A stretch of DNA of 64,000 nt, taken from positions 41,064,692 through 41,128,691 of the forward strand of contig NW_004624732.1 of the NCBI RefSeq assembly GCF_000247695.1, read 5' to 3'. This document shows, piece after piece, positions 35,490 through 48,234 of this stretch (its first letter is position 1; the number at the start of each line of letters is the position of its first letter). This stretch comes from Heterocephalus glaber. Its lineage: Eukaryota; Chordata; Mammalia; Rodentia; Bathyergidae. A program made the translations under genes and the position numbers. Below the pieces are notes generated by a model. That model was given only the letters and a program-made list of their open reading frames with translations, searched no databases and was not told the DNA's origin.

Positions 35490-37950
35490 AGGCACAAGTC
35501 TTTCTGGTATAAAGAAATATTTCCACAAAAAAGATATACGCAGTTTACAACAAAGAGGAAAAATGACAGCTGACATAAAAAACAAACAGGTTTCTATGGC
35601 TCAAATTTCATACGTAGCAATACATAACTAAAATCTTACTGTTTTCTTACTTTAGGATCAAAAACCTTTTATTTTCCTGATTTTCCCATTCAATATTTAT
35701 GTGGTTTTGACAAGCTATTTGTTCTGAGATTCTCATGCCTGTGGTCATCTTGAAACAGATGTAACAATTCCTGTCTTAGGAGATTCACATCTCTTCTACA
35801 GAACACAGCATGACTGTTGTGTATCATGGATGGTAATGAATAGTTACTATACTTATGTTGAATTTGTGTTACTCAAAAGAACAAAAATCTATTGCTAATT
35901 ATGTTTATGAATTTAATTGATTGATGCCAGTTATTAGTACATGCTTTTTACCATGGTATGTAATATTTCTAAATTAAATTGGTGTATTCTTTAAATATAC
36001 GCTAGTGCTCAAACTCTAGAATATATTCTCCCCTTTTACTAAAAACATAAGTTTTAAAAATTGTCATAACTAAAAATTATTTATATTAGAATTTATGTAT
36101 GAAAAATCATGGAAAATTTATTTTTTAATAGGTATATAATTGTTATTTATAATAGCAAACATCTTTGAAAAGCATTCATTTTCAATAGTGGAATGATAAA
36201 GAAAATTATCTTTAGGCATATGTGTGGGAATTTAAGTATGTATGTTAAGTGTGTATCAGAGTGTTAAAATATATGGAACATTTTAGAAAGTACATACAAC
36301 ATTTAAAGCATGATATCAAATCATAAGTACTTTAAAATTCTATAACATTTATAATTGTGAAGGAAAAGACAGAGGAGCATAATAGAAATTATGAAACTAG
36401 AACTAAAATATGTATTGATTTTCCCATATGTCTCTAACTTGGTTATATTGCCTTTTATAATTAAAATTTGAAGTTTTGGAAATTTAGAAAATGCTTTCAG
36501 AATTCAGATAACACCATTTAAGTGTCAATAAAATTTTACTTTGACTTAGGATAATGTAGATATGTTTCCCTTTATAAAAATAAAATAGTAATTTTAATCA
36601 CACTCATAGTAAAATGTTTTATTTAATAGAGTTTACCATAAAAATTTAAAAACTGATCTATTCTGTAATCTAAAATAATGTTATATTATTAGAAATATAA
36701 TGTAAAGCTAGTAAAATTCATCGTTTTCATCTTTTTTGCTGTTTTTTAAATAAAATTGCATTTGTTAAAAACATTTTGCTAACAATTTTGTTACTTGCTA
36801 TTTTTGAAAAAATGATGCCAAATAAATTGTTTTTAAGTAATTTGAAAAGTAGAAAATATTTTTATTGGCATGACATCTATCCATCTGTCCATCTATCTTC
36901 ACTGATCTTTCTATGATTATTTTAAATTATATCATTGTGCTGATATTAAATATTTGTTTCCTAGCTTTCCAAAATTTTTGTTTCATAATTAATGTTTATT
37001 ATATATTTCTGCTTATGCATTTTAGTTAACACCTTACCTTGATGAAGATCTCATTAAAATAAATTTTAGACATATTTTGTATCATTTTTGAGCAAACCTA
37101 AAAAACACTCACTTTTTGGTTTCTGAAGAGATACTGTTAATTTTATTGTTTCCTTCTTTTGCTTATAACCTATTTATCAGTTTTATTTAAATCACAAGTC
37201 TTCTTTAGGTCTCATTGAATACCCAAAGTTTGACCTGATTCTTAACCTATCTCACAGTATAGGGAAGAAAAAAAATTGTCAATGATCTGAAGTAATTACA
37301 CAGAAATCAGTATTAGTCAATAAAGCAATCATTTACTCTCTCCCTGACATCTGTTTAGCATTTGATTCCTCTGATTGCTAACTCTACCTTGATTTGTTGA
37401 AGTGAGGCATGAGATTCAGTAGGACAGAGGTAAATCAGCTTTTACTTTATAGGAAACCAATTTTTAGATGTCTTATTCCCAAGCCATCTCTTGTCAAGAG
37501 GGAAATGTCAAATAACTACCTACAACTTTATTATGAGGAGAGGAAAAACAAACATGCATAGATAAATAAAGTGGGGTTCTTACCTACAATTCTTGTCACA
37601 CTTAATTTTCCGTTGTTGACTTTAGAAGACTTCTTTCAAATACATCTTTCTCTCACACTGCCTTAATGAATTATGTTCTTACGCAAGAATTCATTAGCTG
37701 AGGTTGTGGTCATAGTTGATTTCTTTGTGGAAATAATGGTTAATTCCATTATAGTAGATACAAATATTTTAGACAAGGACTAAGTTTAGATAAGGAATAA
37801 GTAGATTTTAATGGCAACCTTTTTTTAAAATAAGGAAATTTAGCCTAGGAATTGTAATATATATGTGTGTATGTGTATGTTAGAAGAAAACAAGAGCTGT
37901 AGTTAAATGCATTCAATTTTTAAATAATATTGGACTGAAATAAAATCCAA
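35490..37950. other. Very AT-rich intergenic DNA, nothing recognised
   Basis: This is 2.4 kb with no gene, no GC-rich segment and no nameable repeat. Confidence 0.45.
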
Positions 37951-37954
37951 TATT

Positions 37955-38128
37955 TTATTTAACTTTTACAATTATAAGAGATAAGTACTTTCATTACACA
38001 CAATTTACATATGAATAATTTAGGCATAAAGCGATTGATTGCACAGATATTTTATATTACATCTACAAATAGGAAAGCAGTCAAACCCAGAGCCTCATAT
38101 TCTAAGCCACTCTTCTCTAACTACCTGA
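37955..38128 (+). mobile_element. MIR SINE
   Basis: TTTATTTAACTTTTACAATT, ACACAATTTACATATGAATA, ATTTAGGCATAAAGCGATTG and TCAAACCCAGAGCCTCATAT appear in sense MIR order. Confidence 0.65.
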
Positions 38129-38159
38129 AGATCTTAAACTCAGCTATTTAAATGGATAG

Positions 38160-38265
38160 AATACTACTTCCTGAGGGAAGAGGTTTCATTCTGTTATTCT
38201 CAGAACTGTTTATTTAATCGCGAGAATAGGTTTAAGTAGATGTTTAATTGTTTACTGAATTGACC
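38160..38265 (+). mobile_element. L2-like 3' end fragment
   Basis: ACTTCCTGAGGGAAGAGGTTTC followed by TGTTATTCTCAGAACTG and TTAATTGTTTACTGAATTGA follows the L2 3'-end pattern ('cctgagggcagggac' to 'tttgttgaatga'). Confidence 0.4.
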
Positions 38266-38559
38266 TATGTTTATAAAATAGCATTACGTATGTGATATTA
38301 ATGTGTTTCGTAATTCACAGGTTTTAGGTGAGTAATAGGAAATTTTTTTGAATAAAAATCACAATGTTAAATTCCTTCTTGTAGATTCTGAAAATAGTCT
38401 ATGGCCAACACTACTAAATTGGACTTTGATTTAGCCAGTTGTAGGCTATTAAATATCAACTCATGTCATTCTCTCAACAAAGCCTTTCTTGAGTCCTGTA
38501 TCTACATTAAGTCCTGTTCTTTTTCAGTCATAAAGCCTCAGAAATTCCTTCAGCTCTTT

Positions 38560-38720
38560 TATTAACAATTATAGATAATATAGTAGTTTATACAATTTTA
38601 TTTTCATGTTTACTCCCTTGCAAATTCCATAAAGGCTACGACTATTTCTCTTCTGTTCAATGAGTGCCTATTAAAGTAGCTACCAAACGAGGAGTTTTTA
38701 AGTCAATGAGTGACCCCAAA
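38560..38720 (+). mobile_element. L2-like 3' end fragment
   Basis: CCTTGCAAATTCCATAAAGG, CTACGACTATTTCTCTTCTG and TTCAATGAGTGCC follow the L2 3'-end pattern. Confidence 0.42.
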
Positions 38721-38829
38721 TGAATGACCACATGAAGTATTTAAAAGTAACATGGAAGTATACAGAAAAAATTTTTTTTATTTTTTTTACAAAATTTATT
38801 TTCCCTGTTCATGGCTTTTGTAAGGTACT

Positions 38830-39355
38830 CTATGCCACATATGATAGGTCTCTTTTAGGGCCCAGTGGATGGGTGGACCACTCTAAAAAGATTATTCATG
38901 TGATTCAGGGTGTATGTAGTTTGGGGCCTTGTGGTGTCAGATGATAATGGAGACTGAATTAAACCATCTGGATAATCAATCATTCAGGACTATAGACTAT
39001 ATAATAAAATCACAATGAAATCTTTGGATACTGAAGGTTAGATGAGCTCCCCTGGTTGGCAATATTCACATTGCCAACACACAGTCCCGGGTGGGTCAAC
39101 TTCTCAGGGAGGCATCAACAGAAGCTTTGCATCTGGAATTCTCCAGATTTTTTTCTACACCTCTCTTCTAATCTTTCCTGTAAAACACTGAAATTGTGGG
39201 TAGAGAAACTTTCAGTAAGACCTGTGAGTATTTATAGAAAATTATCGGGATGAAAGATGGTTTGGGGAACCTCTGGGAATTTGTGGTGACTGTCAGAAGA
39301 GAGTATTCTAATGCTGGAAATCCCCTCAACCCTCACAATTTGACAGAATAAAATG
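38830..39355 (+). mobile_element. Probable ancient ERV-type LTR
   Basis: The middle reads GTGTCAGATGATAATGGAGAC and GATAATCAATCATTCAGGAC, then AAATCACAATGAAATC and an AGCTCCCCTGGTTGGCAATAT zone. The later part has AGAAACTTTCAGTAAGACCT, TTTATAGAAAATTATCGGG, GATGGTTTGGGGAACCTCTG and TGTCAGAAGAGAG. The order resembles an old placental ERVL-class LTR, but I cannot name the family with confidence. Confidence 0.4.
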
Positions 39356-39359
39356 ATTC

Positions 39360-39965
39360 TTGTAGGACAATGATTAAAGGAGGTTTTATTGCATGCTTAT
39401 AGCATGATACGACTTTTGACGAATGTACACTTTAACTGAGAAAATAATTTAATCTCTTTAGTTAAATCTGTAATTCTAAATGATACTAAGAACCTTCTAG
39501 AGCTATTTCAAAGACATATATCGTCCTAACTGTAGAATATTCACATACCGTATGATAGGAAATACAGTTAAAATATTTATTTCAAATGTGTAAGCCAGTC
39601 TGATAACTGACACTTGATATTTAATGATCTGACTCACTTTCACATTGCTTTGTAACTTAGATAGCTTCTTTGGGGTCAGACTAAAATTACCATTTAGTCA
39701 TTAATTTAGTCCACTTTAAACTCCAGCAGAATCATAGGTCAGTGAAATGTCATCCACTTTTCTCCTTTCTAGTAATGCATGTATGTAGACTCAGAACACA
39801 ATGAATACTATTTTTAAATATTTCCACAGACATTAAATTCTTAAATTTACATAAAATTATAATATTAATCAAAATCCCTATGTATGTTATTTAATTCATA
39901 GAATAAAAATAACAATAAGGTAATACTTATATCAAGTGGTTTAATTAGAAACTTTAATTAGCAAG
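39360..39965. other. AT-rich intergenic DNA, nothing recognised
   Basis: No gene or clear repeat is seen. Confidence 0.4.
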
Positions 39966-39966
39966 T

Positions 39967-39998
39967 GATCGTCCATTGAGCTACATCCCCAGCCCAGA
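39967..39998 (-). mobile_element. Short 5' fragment of an ID-like SINE
   Basis: The minus strand reads GGGCTGGGGATGTAGCTCAATG, which is only the first third of an ID element. Confidence 0.6.
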
Positions 39999-40067
39999 CT
40001 GTTTAATTGGGCAGACTCAATAATTCAACATTTTTAAAGGCTTATGGATAATTTCAGTGGACTCTGG

Positions 40068-40400
40068 ATGGAATGTTTGTATGACCCAAAATTTACATGT
40101 TGAAATCCTAACTCCCAATGTGATCGCTTTAGGAGACAGAGCCTTTGAGAGGTAATGTACGTCATGAACAGAATTAGTGACCTTACAAAAGAGCAATCCA
40201 GCAACCTCTATGTATCTTCATATGTAAGCATACAACAGGCTGTTATTCTGAAACCCAGAGGAGGACCCTAACCAGAACCTGAGATGCCAACAATGAACTT
40301 GGGCCTCAGCCTTCAGAATTGTGAAAAATAAATTTCTCTTATTTATAACCTACACAGTTTTGGGTACTTGTTCTAGCAGCTAGAGTTGACTAAGACAACT
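40068..40400 (+). mobile_element. Solo MaLR-type LTR (MLT1/MST-like)
   Basis: ATGACCCAAAATTTACATGT, TGAAATCCTAACTCCCAATG and TGATCGCTTTAGGAGACAGA are the sense MLT1 order. CCAGAGGAGGACCCTAACC is followed by TTCAGAATTGTGAAAAATAA and ATTTCTCTTATTTATAACCT, and the element ends near TAGAGTTGACTAAGACAACTGC. Confidence 0.75.
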
Positions 40401-40404
40401 GCTT

Positions 40405-41165
40405 TGGAGGTTCCCAAAGAGTGAGGGAGTCTCTAAGGCACTTCAGTACTCTCATCCAAATTTTAACATTTTTCCATTAATTTTTTTTTGTCCATTGCAT
40501 TACTGTGTTGACTGAGTCATCATTCTAAGTATAGAAGAAATCCACTTTGAGATTATTCTGGAAACTGTACACTTAAAAGTTTAGATTTGGAAAAGGATTA
40601 AAGCTAAGTAGACCAGAAGTAATCATCAATAGTATTGAATGATATCTGGGGGAAAAAAACTCCACTGAAATATAATCTTAAAAAGGAAGAATTAAAGAAC
40701 AAAAACTGTTCAGTGTTTATTATTTTTAAGTGGTAGGATGACTTATGGAAACGCTGGTATAAATTGGAAGTATATAGTGTTGTGTAGGATTTTCTGTGAC
40801 TTAGAAGAAATACCCCTAAAATTTTCCATATACTTTAGCTATTATTCTACATCCACTAGAGTAATTTTATTTTTATGCAACTTCTTAGGAACTCTAAAGT
40901 TATTCAAGGTATGGCAGAGATGACTGACATTCTGTACATTGGAAGTATTTCATATGAACCATGAATTGGCTTATATTTTATAATTTGATCCCTTACAAGT
41001 TATTGTTCTAATAATAGAATTATATTTTATGTTACTATAAACCTGAAAACTGTACCCTGAGGGATGGTGATATCATGTGCTGTGATGTCACCCTGTGAAG
41101 CCCAGTGCAGAAAACTAACCTGCCTTTCAAATCTTCTCTGAATCACATTCAATAAAGGCTAAATA
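40405..41165. other. AT-rich intergenic DNA with a small palindrome
   Basis: A GGTGATATCA/TGATGTCACC inverted repeat lies at 41066-41092. No gene is seen. Confidence 0.4.
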
Positions 41166-41169
41166 GACA

Positions 41170-41375
41170 AAATGTAATTCCATTTGAGTAAATACAGTGT
41201 CTCAAAGTGTTTCCAAGTGTATATAACATCTCTATAAGCCACACTATATTCTTCTCATATTCCAACTAGAAAAGCTAAGATCTGCAGAAATTAAATGACT
41301 TTCCAATGCCAGGAAATAATTGTCCAGTTTGGTTCTGTAATATCTCACTTCTTGAACAGTGTGACTGCCTCAGGA
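41170..41375 (+). mobile_element. Probable MIR SINE
   Basis: AACTAGAAAAGCTAAGATCTG, CAGAAATTAAATGACTTTCC and AATGCCAGGAAATAATTG loosely follow the sense MIR centre. Confidence 0.45.
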
Positions 41376-42174
41376 ATACATACCTGTTTTCAATCAGACA
41401 TATATATTTACATGAAAACATTGTTTCAACATATTTCCTAGTTTTCATACATGTGAATAGCCTGCGGCATTTTCACTAACCATCCCATGCTAGTCAGTGG
41501 TTTAATCATTAGACTTCTAGTGAAATAATAAGTCATTGTATTCGATAATAGACCATGTATGGAAAATTACTAAAATTCTTACTTCCTTAAAGTCTGATCC
41601 TTTAAAGAATAGCCCCTCAGCTTGAGCTAATTCACTTGGCTGAATGCAAAGGAAAACAACTATGACAACAATAAAATGGAATAAAAAATAATGTACACAA
41701 TAAAAATATAACAAAAGTGATAGAACATTTCTAGGGATTGGAGGGAGACAAGCCAAAGAGTTAGAAAATAAATAGCACTGTGAAAAAATTCTAGAAATAT
41801 TTATTTCTAGCATTCTATTATATAGTAGAAGAGAAAACAATGTCAGATAGTTGCAGCTTTGTTTTCCGGTTAACCTTGGGTATATGAAATATATGTAATA
41901 GTCTATTAATGCTTTGAACTTAATTCAGATACTCTAATATTTTCTAATGCCAGAAATTTAGTTAGAAATTTTGCTGAAGAATGCAAACCCAGCGGGTTAC
42001 CTATAATATTTTATTTCCTCCCCAATTTTGCTTGCCCTGCAGATTATATAATTAATCTTTTTAGAGTTATAACATTTTTGTTTATAAGTACTAACTTTAG
42101 TCAAATAACATGTGCAGTTCTTATTAATTACACTGAAAATGTAAGTGTAAAATATTAGTGTTTCAAAATAGTAG

Positions 42175-42197
42175 TTAGGGTTAGGGTTAGGGTTAGG
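42175..42197 (+). repeat. Short interstitial telomeric repeat
   Basis: Three perfect TTAGGG units followed by TTAGG, 23 bases without mismatch, in otherwise AT-rich single-copy-looking DNA. No subtelomeric repeat is present, so it is an interstitial tract and not a chromosome end. Confidence 0.95.
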
Positions 42198-42199
42198 AA

Positions 42200-42795
42200 T
42201 GTAAACACTATGTACTAAAAATACGTACTGATAAAAAATTGAAAGAAAAAAAATTAAAGAATCCTGGATAGTGAGATTTACCATTTCTATATTCTGTATC
42301 ATACATTGTAAATGGAAACATGCTGTATTCTTAAGGGTCAACAACGATTAGAGGTTAAAGATCTTACAGATGACACCTGGTATACCTCTGTCTGCAAATG
42401 ACTCTTCCTAAGACTTTAGAATATGACAAGAATTCTTTTTAAAACTCTCTAGAAGAGTAACCCTATTTTATTCATAGTTGCAACTACTTAATTTCATGGT
42501 CACCACCTCTTCCATATAACTATGTTTTGCCTAATATATGAAATTTTAAAATTCCCCAGTAGATGTAGTTAAAAGAAAACCAGAATTTTTTTTCAGAATT
42601 ACTTTGTTTTGTTTTTCAGTCTACAGTAATTAATTCTTGATTTAGCAGAGCTTTTAAAAAGTGTTCCACAAGAAATCTTTGGAAAATTTTGACCCCTTTT
42701 TATGAGCCTAATATTTAAAGTTTACATATTCTAGATTTTAAAAAGAATAGAAAATATTTGTAAGCTATCTCTATATGCTACTCAAATAAAATGTA
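42200..42795. other. AT-rich intergenic DNA, nothing recognised
   Basis: No gene or nameable repeat is seen. Confidence 0.4.
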
Positions 42796-42834
42796 CAGAA
42801 AATTATGGTTCTCTCACAAAGAACTCTAAATTTA

Positions 42835-42990
42835 GAAGTAAAGAAACACAGAATTAGTCTTAAATTTGACATTTACTTAACTATGCAACACTTTCGACCT
42901 TTAGCACAAGTGTGGAAAATGAACATCATAATGTACGCCACACAGGACTGTTGGGAGAGATAAACAAATCCTGTATATTGTAAAGGAATT
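42835..42990 (-). mobile_element. MIR SINE
   Basis: TTGACATTTACTTAACTATG, ACCTTTAGCACAAGTGTGG, AAAATGAACATCATAATGTA and CACAGGACTGTTGGGAGAGA follow the antisense MIR order. Confidence 0.6.
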
Positions 42991-43089
42991 TTTATATATA
43001 AACTTATTATGACCAACCATTGACTGAGAGGTCTAATCAATGGAACTTTTTTTTTTCATTAACCCGATATTTACCCTACAGATGACCTT

Positions 43090-43640
43090 TCAGAATTTTT
43101 TTTTTCCATGCATCTGGGATTACCTGTGTATCATTCCTGAGACAAACTAGGACAGCTGACACTGTTCCTGAAACATCACTTTTTTGTGCCCAAGACTGTT
43201 GCCAAGTCAAGGGGAAATTCTGGGCAGACGGGCAGGAATTTCCAACTAAAGTTTATGTTAAGGACACTGAGAATAGGCAAACATTAGTAATGGTATCTGT
43301 AGGAACTTCCTTCTTGCCTGTTTGCTAAGTCACTCATACCATGGATCGCTGGCCAAGGGAATAAAGAAAGTTAATGATGACACTGCTCTGTAATTTAATC
43401 TGTAAAACCTTTCCCTGCAGTACACTGTGGAGCACAGCGATTCATCTGCCTCACTGCCAACAAACCCACTGACTTATGCCAACATCAGATACCATCTCTC
43501 ATGGATTTTTCCAGCCAGTGCTGTTGACTTCTCACTGGATTTTGTCGGAAAGTGTTGTTGAACCCATATGCACTTCTTATGGACTCGCTCTTGTTAGTGA
43601 ACTACAGTTAACTTTGTACTTCCTTGTTAGCGCCTTTTAG
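43090..43640 (+). mobile_element. LTR-like block of unknown family
   Basis: This is a 550-base stretch richer in G and C than its flanks. It carries AGGAACTTCCTTCTTGCCTG, a GGAATAAAGAAAG possible polyadenylation site at about 43360, and downstream pyrimidine-rich sequence. There is no coding frame. The LTR call rests only on composition and layout. Confidence 0.28.
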
Positions 43641-43834
43641 TTAACTTAAAAAGAATATTTCTCAAAAAAGCCATTCTTCTGTCTTTTTGGAAGCCTACTC
43701 CATTGTCCCAGAACACCTGGGCTATGGATGACACAACTTGGCCCTGGAAATCTTAGAATCTGGCTGTGTAAAATTCTCCAGTTTGTCTCTACTTTCCTTT
43801 TATATCTTTTTTTAGTACCCCCTGGCTTTGTAGC

Positions 43835-44005
43835 TTTGAAATTTTTTTTTCAGTGCTGGGGATTAACATACCCAGTCTGTTCTTTTATTTTTTATTTTAG
43901 AGTTTTGCTAAGTCTTACTTGGCACGGTTGGACTTACTATCCTATCCTGCTGTTTCAGTTTCTCAGAGTTCTAGATTTACGGATGTGAGCCAACATCCCT
44001 AGTTT
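43835..44005 (-). mobile_element. B1-dID-type composite SINE
   Basis: The plus strand shows an antisense ID end (CAGTGCTGGGGATTAACATA), a linker with TTTTATTTTTTATTTT, and the antisense B1 part (GAGTTTTGCTAAGTC, TTTCTCAGAGTTCTAGATTTACGGATGTGAGCC). Confidence 0.6.
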
Positions 44006-44014
44006 GAACCCTTT

Positions 44015-44142
44015 TTTAAAATTTTCCTTTTTGTGGCCTTGTTATTGAACTCAAGGCCTTTACACTATGTTGTATCCCAGACATATTTTAATATTTTTAA
44101 TTTTATTTTGAGACAAGGTCTTGCTAAGTTGCTAAGTCGTCT
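44015..44142 (-). mobile_element. Truncated B1-dID-type SINE
   Basis: TTATTGAACTCAAGGCCTTTACACTATGTTGTATCCCAG is an antisense ID half. It is followed by TTTTATTTTGAGACAAGGTC and TTGCTAAGTTGCTAAGTCG of a truncated antisense B1 half. Confidence 0.65.
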
Positions 44143-44639
44143 TTAGAGTTAAATGTAATAAACTCTAAATTTCAATGTATCACTATTGTTTCTTCTCAGA
44201 AAGTTTGGACGAGAGATCAGATTCATGACAGAAGAATGATCCCCCATATATTTAACAAGTTCTTTTTTCTATTTGAACTTAACTGGGAGGTAATGATTTT
44301 GACAAGAAATATCTCCTATCATGGACAGCCTTATAAGATTCTCTTCCTTTTAAAGTCAAGTACTTTTGATTACGGATGTCACATCTCTCACAGTACAAGT
44401 TATAAATTTGTCTTTTCAAATTAAAAATGAAATTTGAAGACTTGATTGCCTTGTCATTTAACAGTATTCTTACCATAAGAAATTTTTTCACCTACTACAC
44501 AGAGTTTTCTGTCAATCTGAAACAAGAAGGCATTAAACTTTTCAGATCAGAGTCCTCAATATTCATTTCATTTCCACGGTATTATTTTTAAAGGAAGTAG
44601 TTCTTTTGTAAAAGGAGGTTTAAGTACAAACTTTAATTG

Positions 44640-46185
44640 TCAAATGCCCAAGATTGGGAAGATTTCTGAATACAGGCACCTAGCACTCACCTGCTCCTCC
44701 ACAAAGAACAAAAGCTACAGGTGCATAGACACATATTGAAAGACTGAACTTGGGAGAACACTCACCAATAGAAAAACAAAACTCTTGTGAAATCCAGAAA
44801 CTTTGGAGAACACTGTAGAAAGAAAAATAATATATCCTAGCATCTGGCCCTTGGGGAAGGGGAGTCATTCCATTCCTCTACAGGGGTAGACGCAAAAGAG
44901 TCCCAGCAAACTATCAGCAAGTTACAGGCAATTCTGAGTTGTGAAAATTATCTTGGCCCTTGCTGGTTTACAGTGTAAATAAGTAAGTGCTCTAAAATGT
45001 TCCCAGTTTTCTGTTTTGCCAAAGGAAACCATTTCATTTCCCAGTGAACTCCTATGATGCGTAGCCAGGAGTCGTCTTGAGGAGGGATTTATTGTTAGCA
45101 TTTGAAGTGCTCTGTGTGTAAGAAATTTCTGAATATTAACTCTGGGATGGCACACGTATTCAAATATGTCTTTTCCTAGCTCATGTGAGCACCTTAGCCA
45201 AGGTGAATTTTACCATGCTCCAAACATGACTTACACCTGCTGGATATGTGTTGGACATTATAAGTGAAATAAGCAGGGGGGAGAATACTCCTGGTAATCA
45301 CTCTGACCTCAGGTGTGTACAACTAAAGAGTGTTTGAAGTTCTGCTTCTGGGCAGTCATGCCCATAGTATCAGCAAAAAGAATAACACAACTTTTGCTGT
45401 CATTGTTTCTACAGAGGTTCCAAGAATCAACTGACTCCATACCTTGTCTGAACATACACTGCTGACAAGAATCAATATGACTGACACAGAGAGGGTACTG
45501 TGATTCTTGTCCCTACCTCTTACTGTGAAGCATGGAGACCCATATGAGCACCTATTGAGAAGACAATGGCTTCAGGCCCCATACCTTAACTGGAACATCC
45601 AGTGTCAGAGACCTTTTCAAGTAACAGGGCCAGCATCAACAATTACTTGGGAATCCTGCATCACCCAATATGGGCCACCAATCCCTTTGTAGACATACCA
45701 TGCAGATGCATCCCATACACTCTGCTGTCAATACCACACCTGCCTGCACTGCTAGAATGTCCCTCTTCTTGCATCACCCAAAGAGACAATGATTCTCTCT
45801 TACTGTGATACAGTATGCACTGTAACCAAATATACTAATTACTGCAGAAGAAGCTAAGGGAGATTCCATATGGCAATCCAATGAAAATCAACTCAACACT
45901 GCAAAACAATCCAATAAAACTCAGCATAATGTCTTCAGCAAGAAACCACTTACTTAAAAAGTCTTCTCATAATAGTGCAAGAGATACCTAGTCATCAGAT
46001 AGGCAAATCTCAACACAAGAACACAAGAAATACATTTTTAAAAGTAATATAATACCTCCTAAAGTTCTCCAATCTCTAGTAAGATTCCAAAGATATCAAA
46101 GCAGATGAAATATCTGATAACTTGGAAGAAATTCATGATATGATGATCAATATACACTATCAATAAACATGATATTTTCAAAATG
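44640..46185 (+). mobile_element. Probable L1 5'UTR/early ORF1 relic
   Basis: The stretch at 44640-44900 and the one at 45390-46180 have the look of an old L1 5' end. The second ends with an A-rich region GATATCAAAGCAGATGAAAT, ATCTGATAACTTGGAAGAAA and TTCATGATATGATGATCAA, as in the zone before ORF1. The intervening 44910-45180 could be an insertion. I cannot name the subfamily. The 61-codon frame at 45507-45692 is not a gene candidate. Confidence 0.35.
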
Positions 46186-46189
46186 ACAT

Positions 46190-48140
46190 GTTTTACAACT
46201 GCATTTACCTATTCTACTAGTGAAACATTCATTTGACTATTAGATTAGCTAAATGTCAGGCCATGTGCTACAAATTATAATAGAAAATCCATAATTTTGT
46301 GTTTGTGTTTAAGTAAAGTTAGAATAATATGTTATGAATACAAATACACAGAAAGCAATCAAGAAAGAAATTAGAAGATTCAGTATAATGGTTAGAGATA
46401 AGCTTATTAGAATAAAGAAGAATCGATTTCAACTAAATGAATCTGAGCTAATTTTCTTAAAGAAATCAAATTTAACATAATTCTTTAAGAACGGAAATTT
46501 TGTAAAGACTTGAAAGTGGTAGAGAGACCAGTAAAAAAGAATAATTCTTTAAAGTATTTTTCTACTTTAAATATATAATAGCAGTCTTCACTTCTCTCTC
46601 AAGTGCTTCTTTCAGAAGGTACAGATATTGGCTTTCTCACCTAGATCTCAAGATACGAAGTTATTATAAAGGTTTGGGGATAAAAAGCAATAATTGCTTG
46701 AGAAGTTTGTAGATGGAAATTTGAATGTTACTTTCAAGGTTAGTTTAAGTAGCCAAAAGCTCCTTTTGAGGGATGAATGCTGAACTTGCCAAAATATCTT
46801 AAATCAACTGTTAATCTCATCCATTTTAATCTCTAAGATTAAGTGATTTATTTTACAGATCCTTTATTTAAAATCCTACTAATGTAACCCCATTCTTTCA
46901 CACCTTACAAACTACAACTGAAATATATTCCCATGTTTTCTTATTTATTAAAAGTTGAATCACTGTGATAAACTTATGTGTACTGGAAGCCCAAGGGCAA
47001 CATAGTTTTTTGGTATCACTATAGATTCTTGTATAATGCAAAGCAGTTCAGCAAAATTAAAGTATTTCATTTTTCTTTCTGCTTACAAAACAAAGTTTCT
47101 CCTTATAAGAGATCAAAAGTTATTTATACCTGCCCTGGATCAAATAAATACATGTTTCAACTGAGTATTCTTAAATCTAACAACTAAAGGACATATCGTG
47201 TACTTGAATAAAGTAAACACATAGTTTTTAATACAGTCAACACATGTGCTCATTTATAATGCTAAAAGCCTACTTTTTCACTGTTTTTCAAGAACTTATT
47301 TTAAAATATCTTTACTCTTTGAACATTAAAATTGTCAAAACAGGGACAAAATGCAAGCACTTAAAGGTACTTTTCTTTTCTTTTTTTTTTTTTTTTTTTG
47401 GTCCAAAATCTCCCTCAAAACATTTCTAAGTGACATTTATAATTGCAAATTATTTCAAGGTATGTGAGATAAATCTAAATAAGCTGAAAATCATGACACA
47501 TTTTTTAAAGTTCCTTCACTTAATATTTCAGATACACTAACACTGAGGTGAGGTTTATCCATTTGGGCAGGAAAATGCATTCACAGCTACACCATCAGAC
47601 TGAGATACCTCATGAAACCTGTGAAGTAAGCAGAAGAAAATTCTTCCAAAATTAATTTGACCTTGAACAGGGAACCATATTTTTATCTATCCATTGCAAC
47701 CAACATTGATTGAGGCAATTAGCCAAATTTTAGCATGCATATTCAGGTAGATAAAACAGTTGTCAGAAGTAGTATACTTGATCTATCATCTGTCCCTGAG
47801 ATTCTGCTTACAACCTTCTGTGGTTTTCTTCTTTCGATTTTATATAGCCACATACAATGCATGAGTCAAATATTTCTTGCTGGTTTATAGGAAAAATAGA
47901 AGCAGTATTCAAATAATAATATAGGGAAGAAGACCTAAATCCAAAACAGCTAGTTTTTAAAGCTTAATATGATATTCTGATTTAGAGCAGTGCTTCATAA
48001 ATTAAAATGAGATAAAAATTAGTTGAGATCCCATGCAAGAGACCAGTTATGATTTATTAGATCTTGGGTGGGGTCTGAAACAATGTCATATAAGCTCAGC
48101 TTTCCCCTATTTTATAGCTTTTATTTTTTCCATTCTATAA
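46190..48140. other. AT-rich intergenic DNA with a long T run
   Basis: A C/T-then-T run of about 20 T lies at 47380-47399 with no SINE attached. No gene is seen. Confidence 0.4.
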
Positions 48141-48234
48141 AAGATTGCCAAGAATTCTAAGTTTAGAATGTCTCAGAAAAGAATATAAGATCCTTTTCAA
48201 TAGTAACAAAAACAATTACTTGTTTCTCATTAAT

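Noticed and set aside
41066..41092. GGTGATATCA/TGATGTCACC as a CRE-like regulatory site
   Set aside because: It is a short imperfect palindrome in a desert with no promoter nearby. It is not convincing.
42175..42197. Chromosome end
   Set aside because: Only 23 bases of TTAGGG occur, with ordinary intergenic sequence on both sides.
47380..47399. Long T run as an antisense SINE tail
   Set aside because: No SINE or L1 body is found on the right side of the run.
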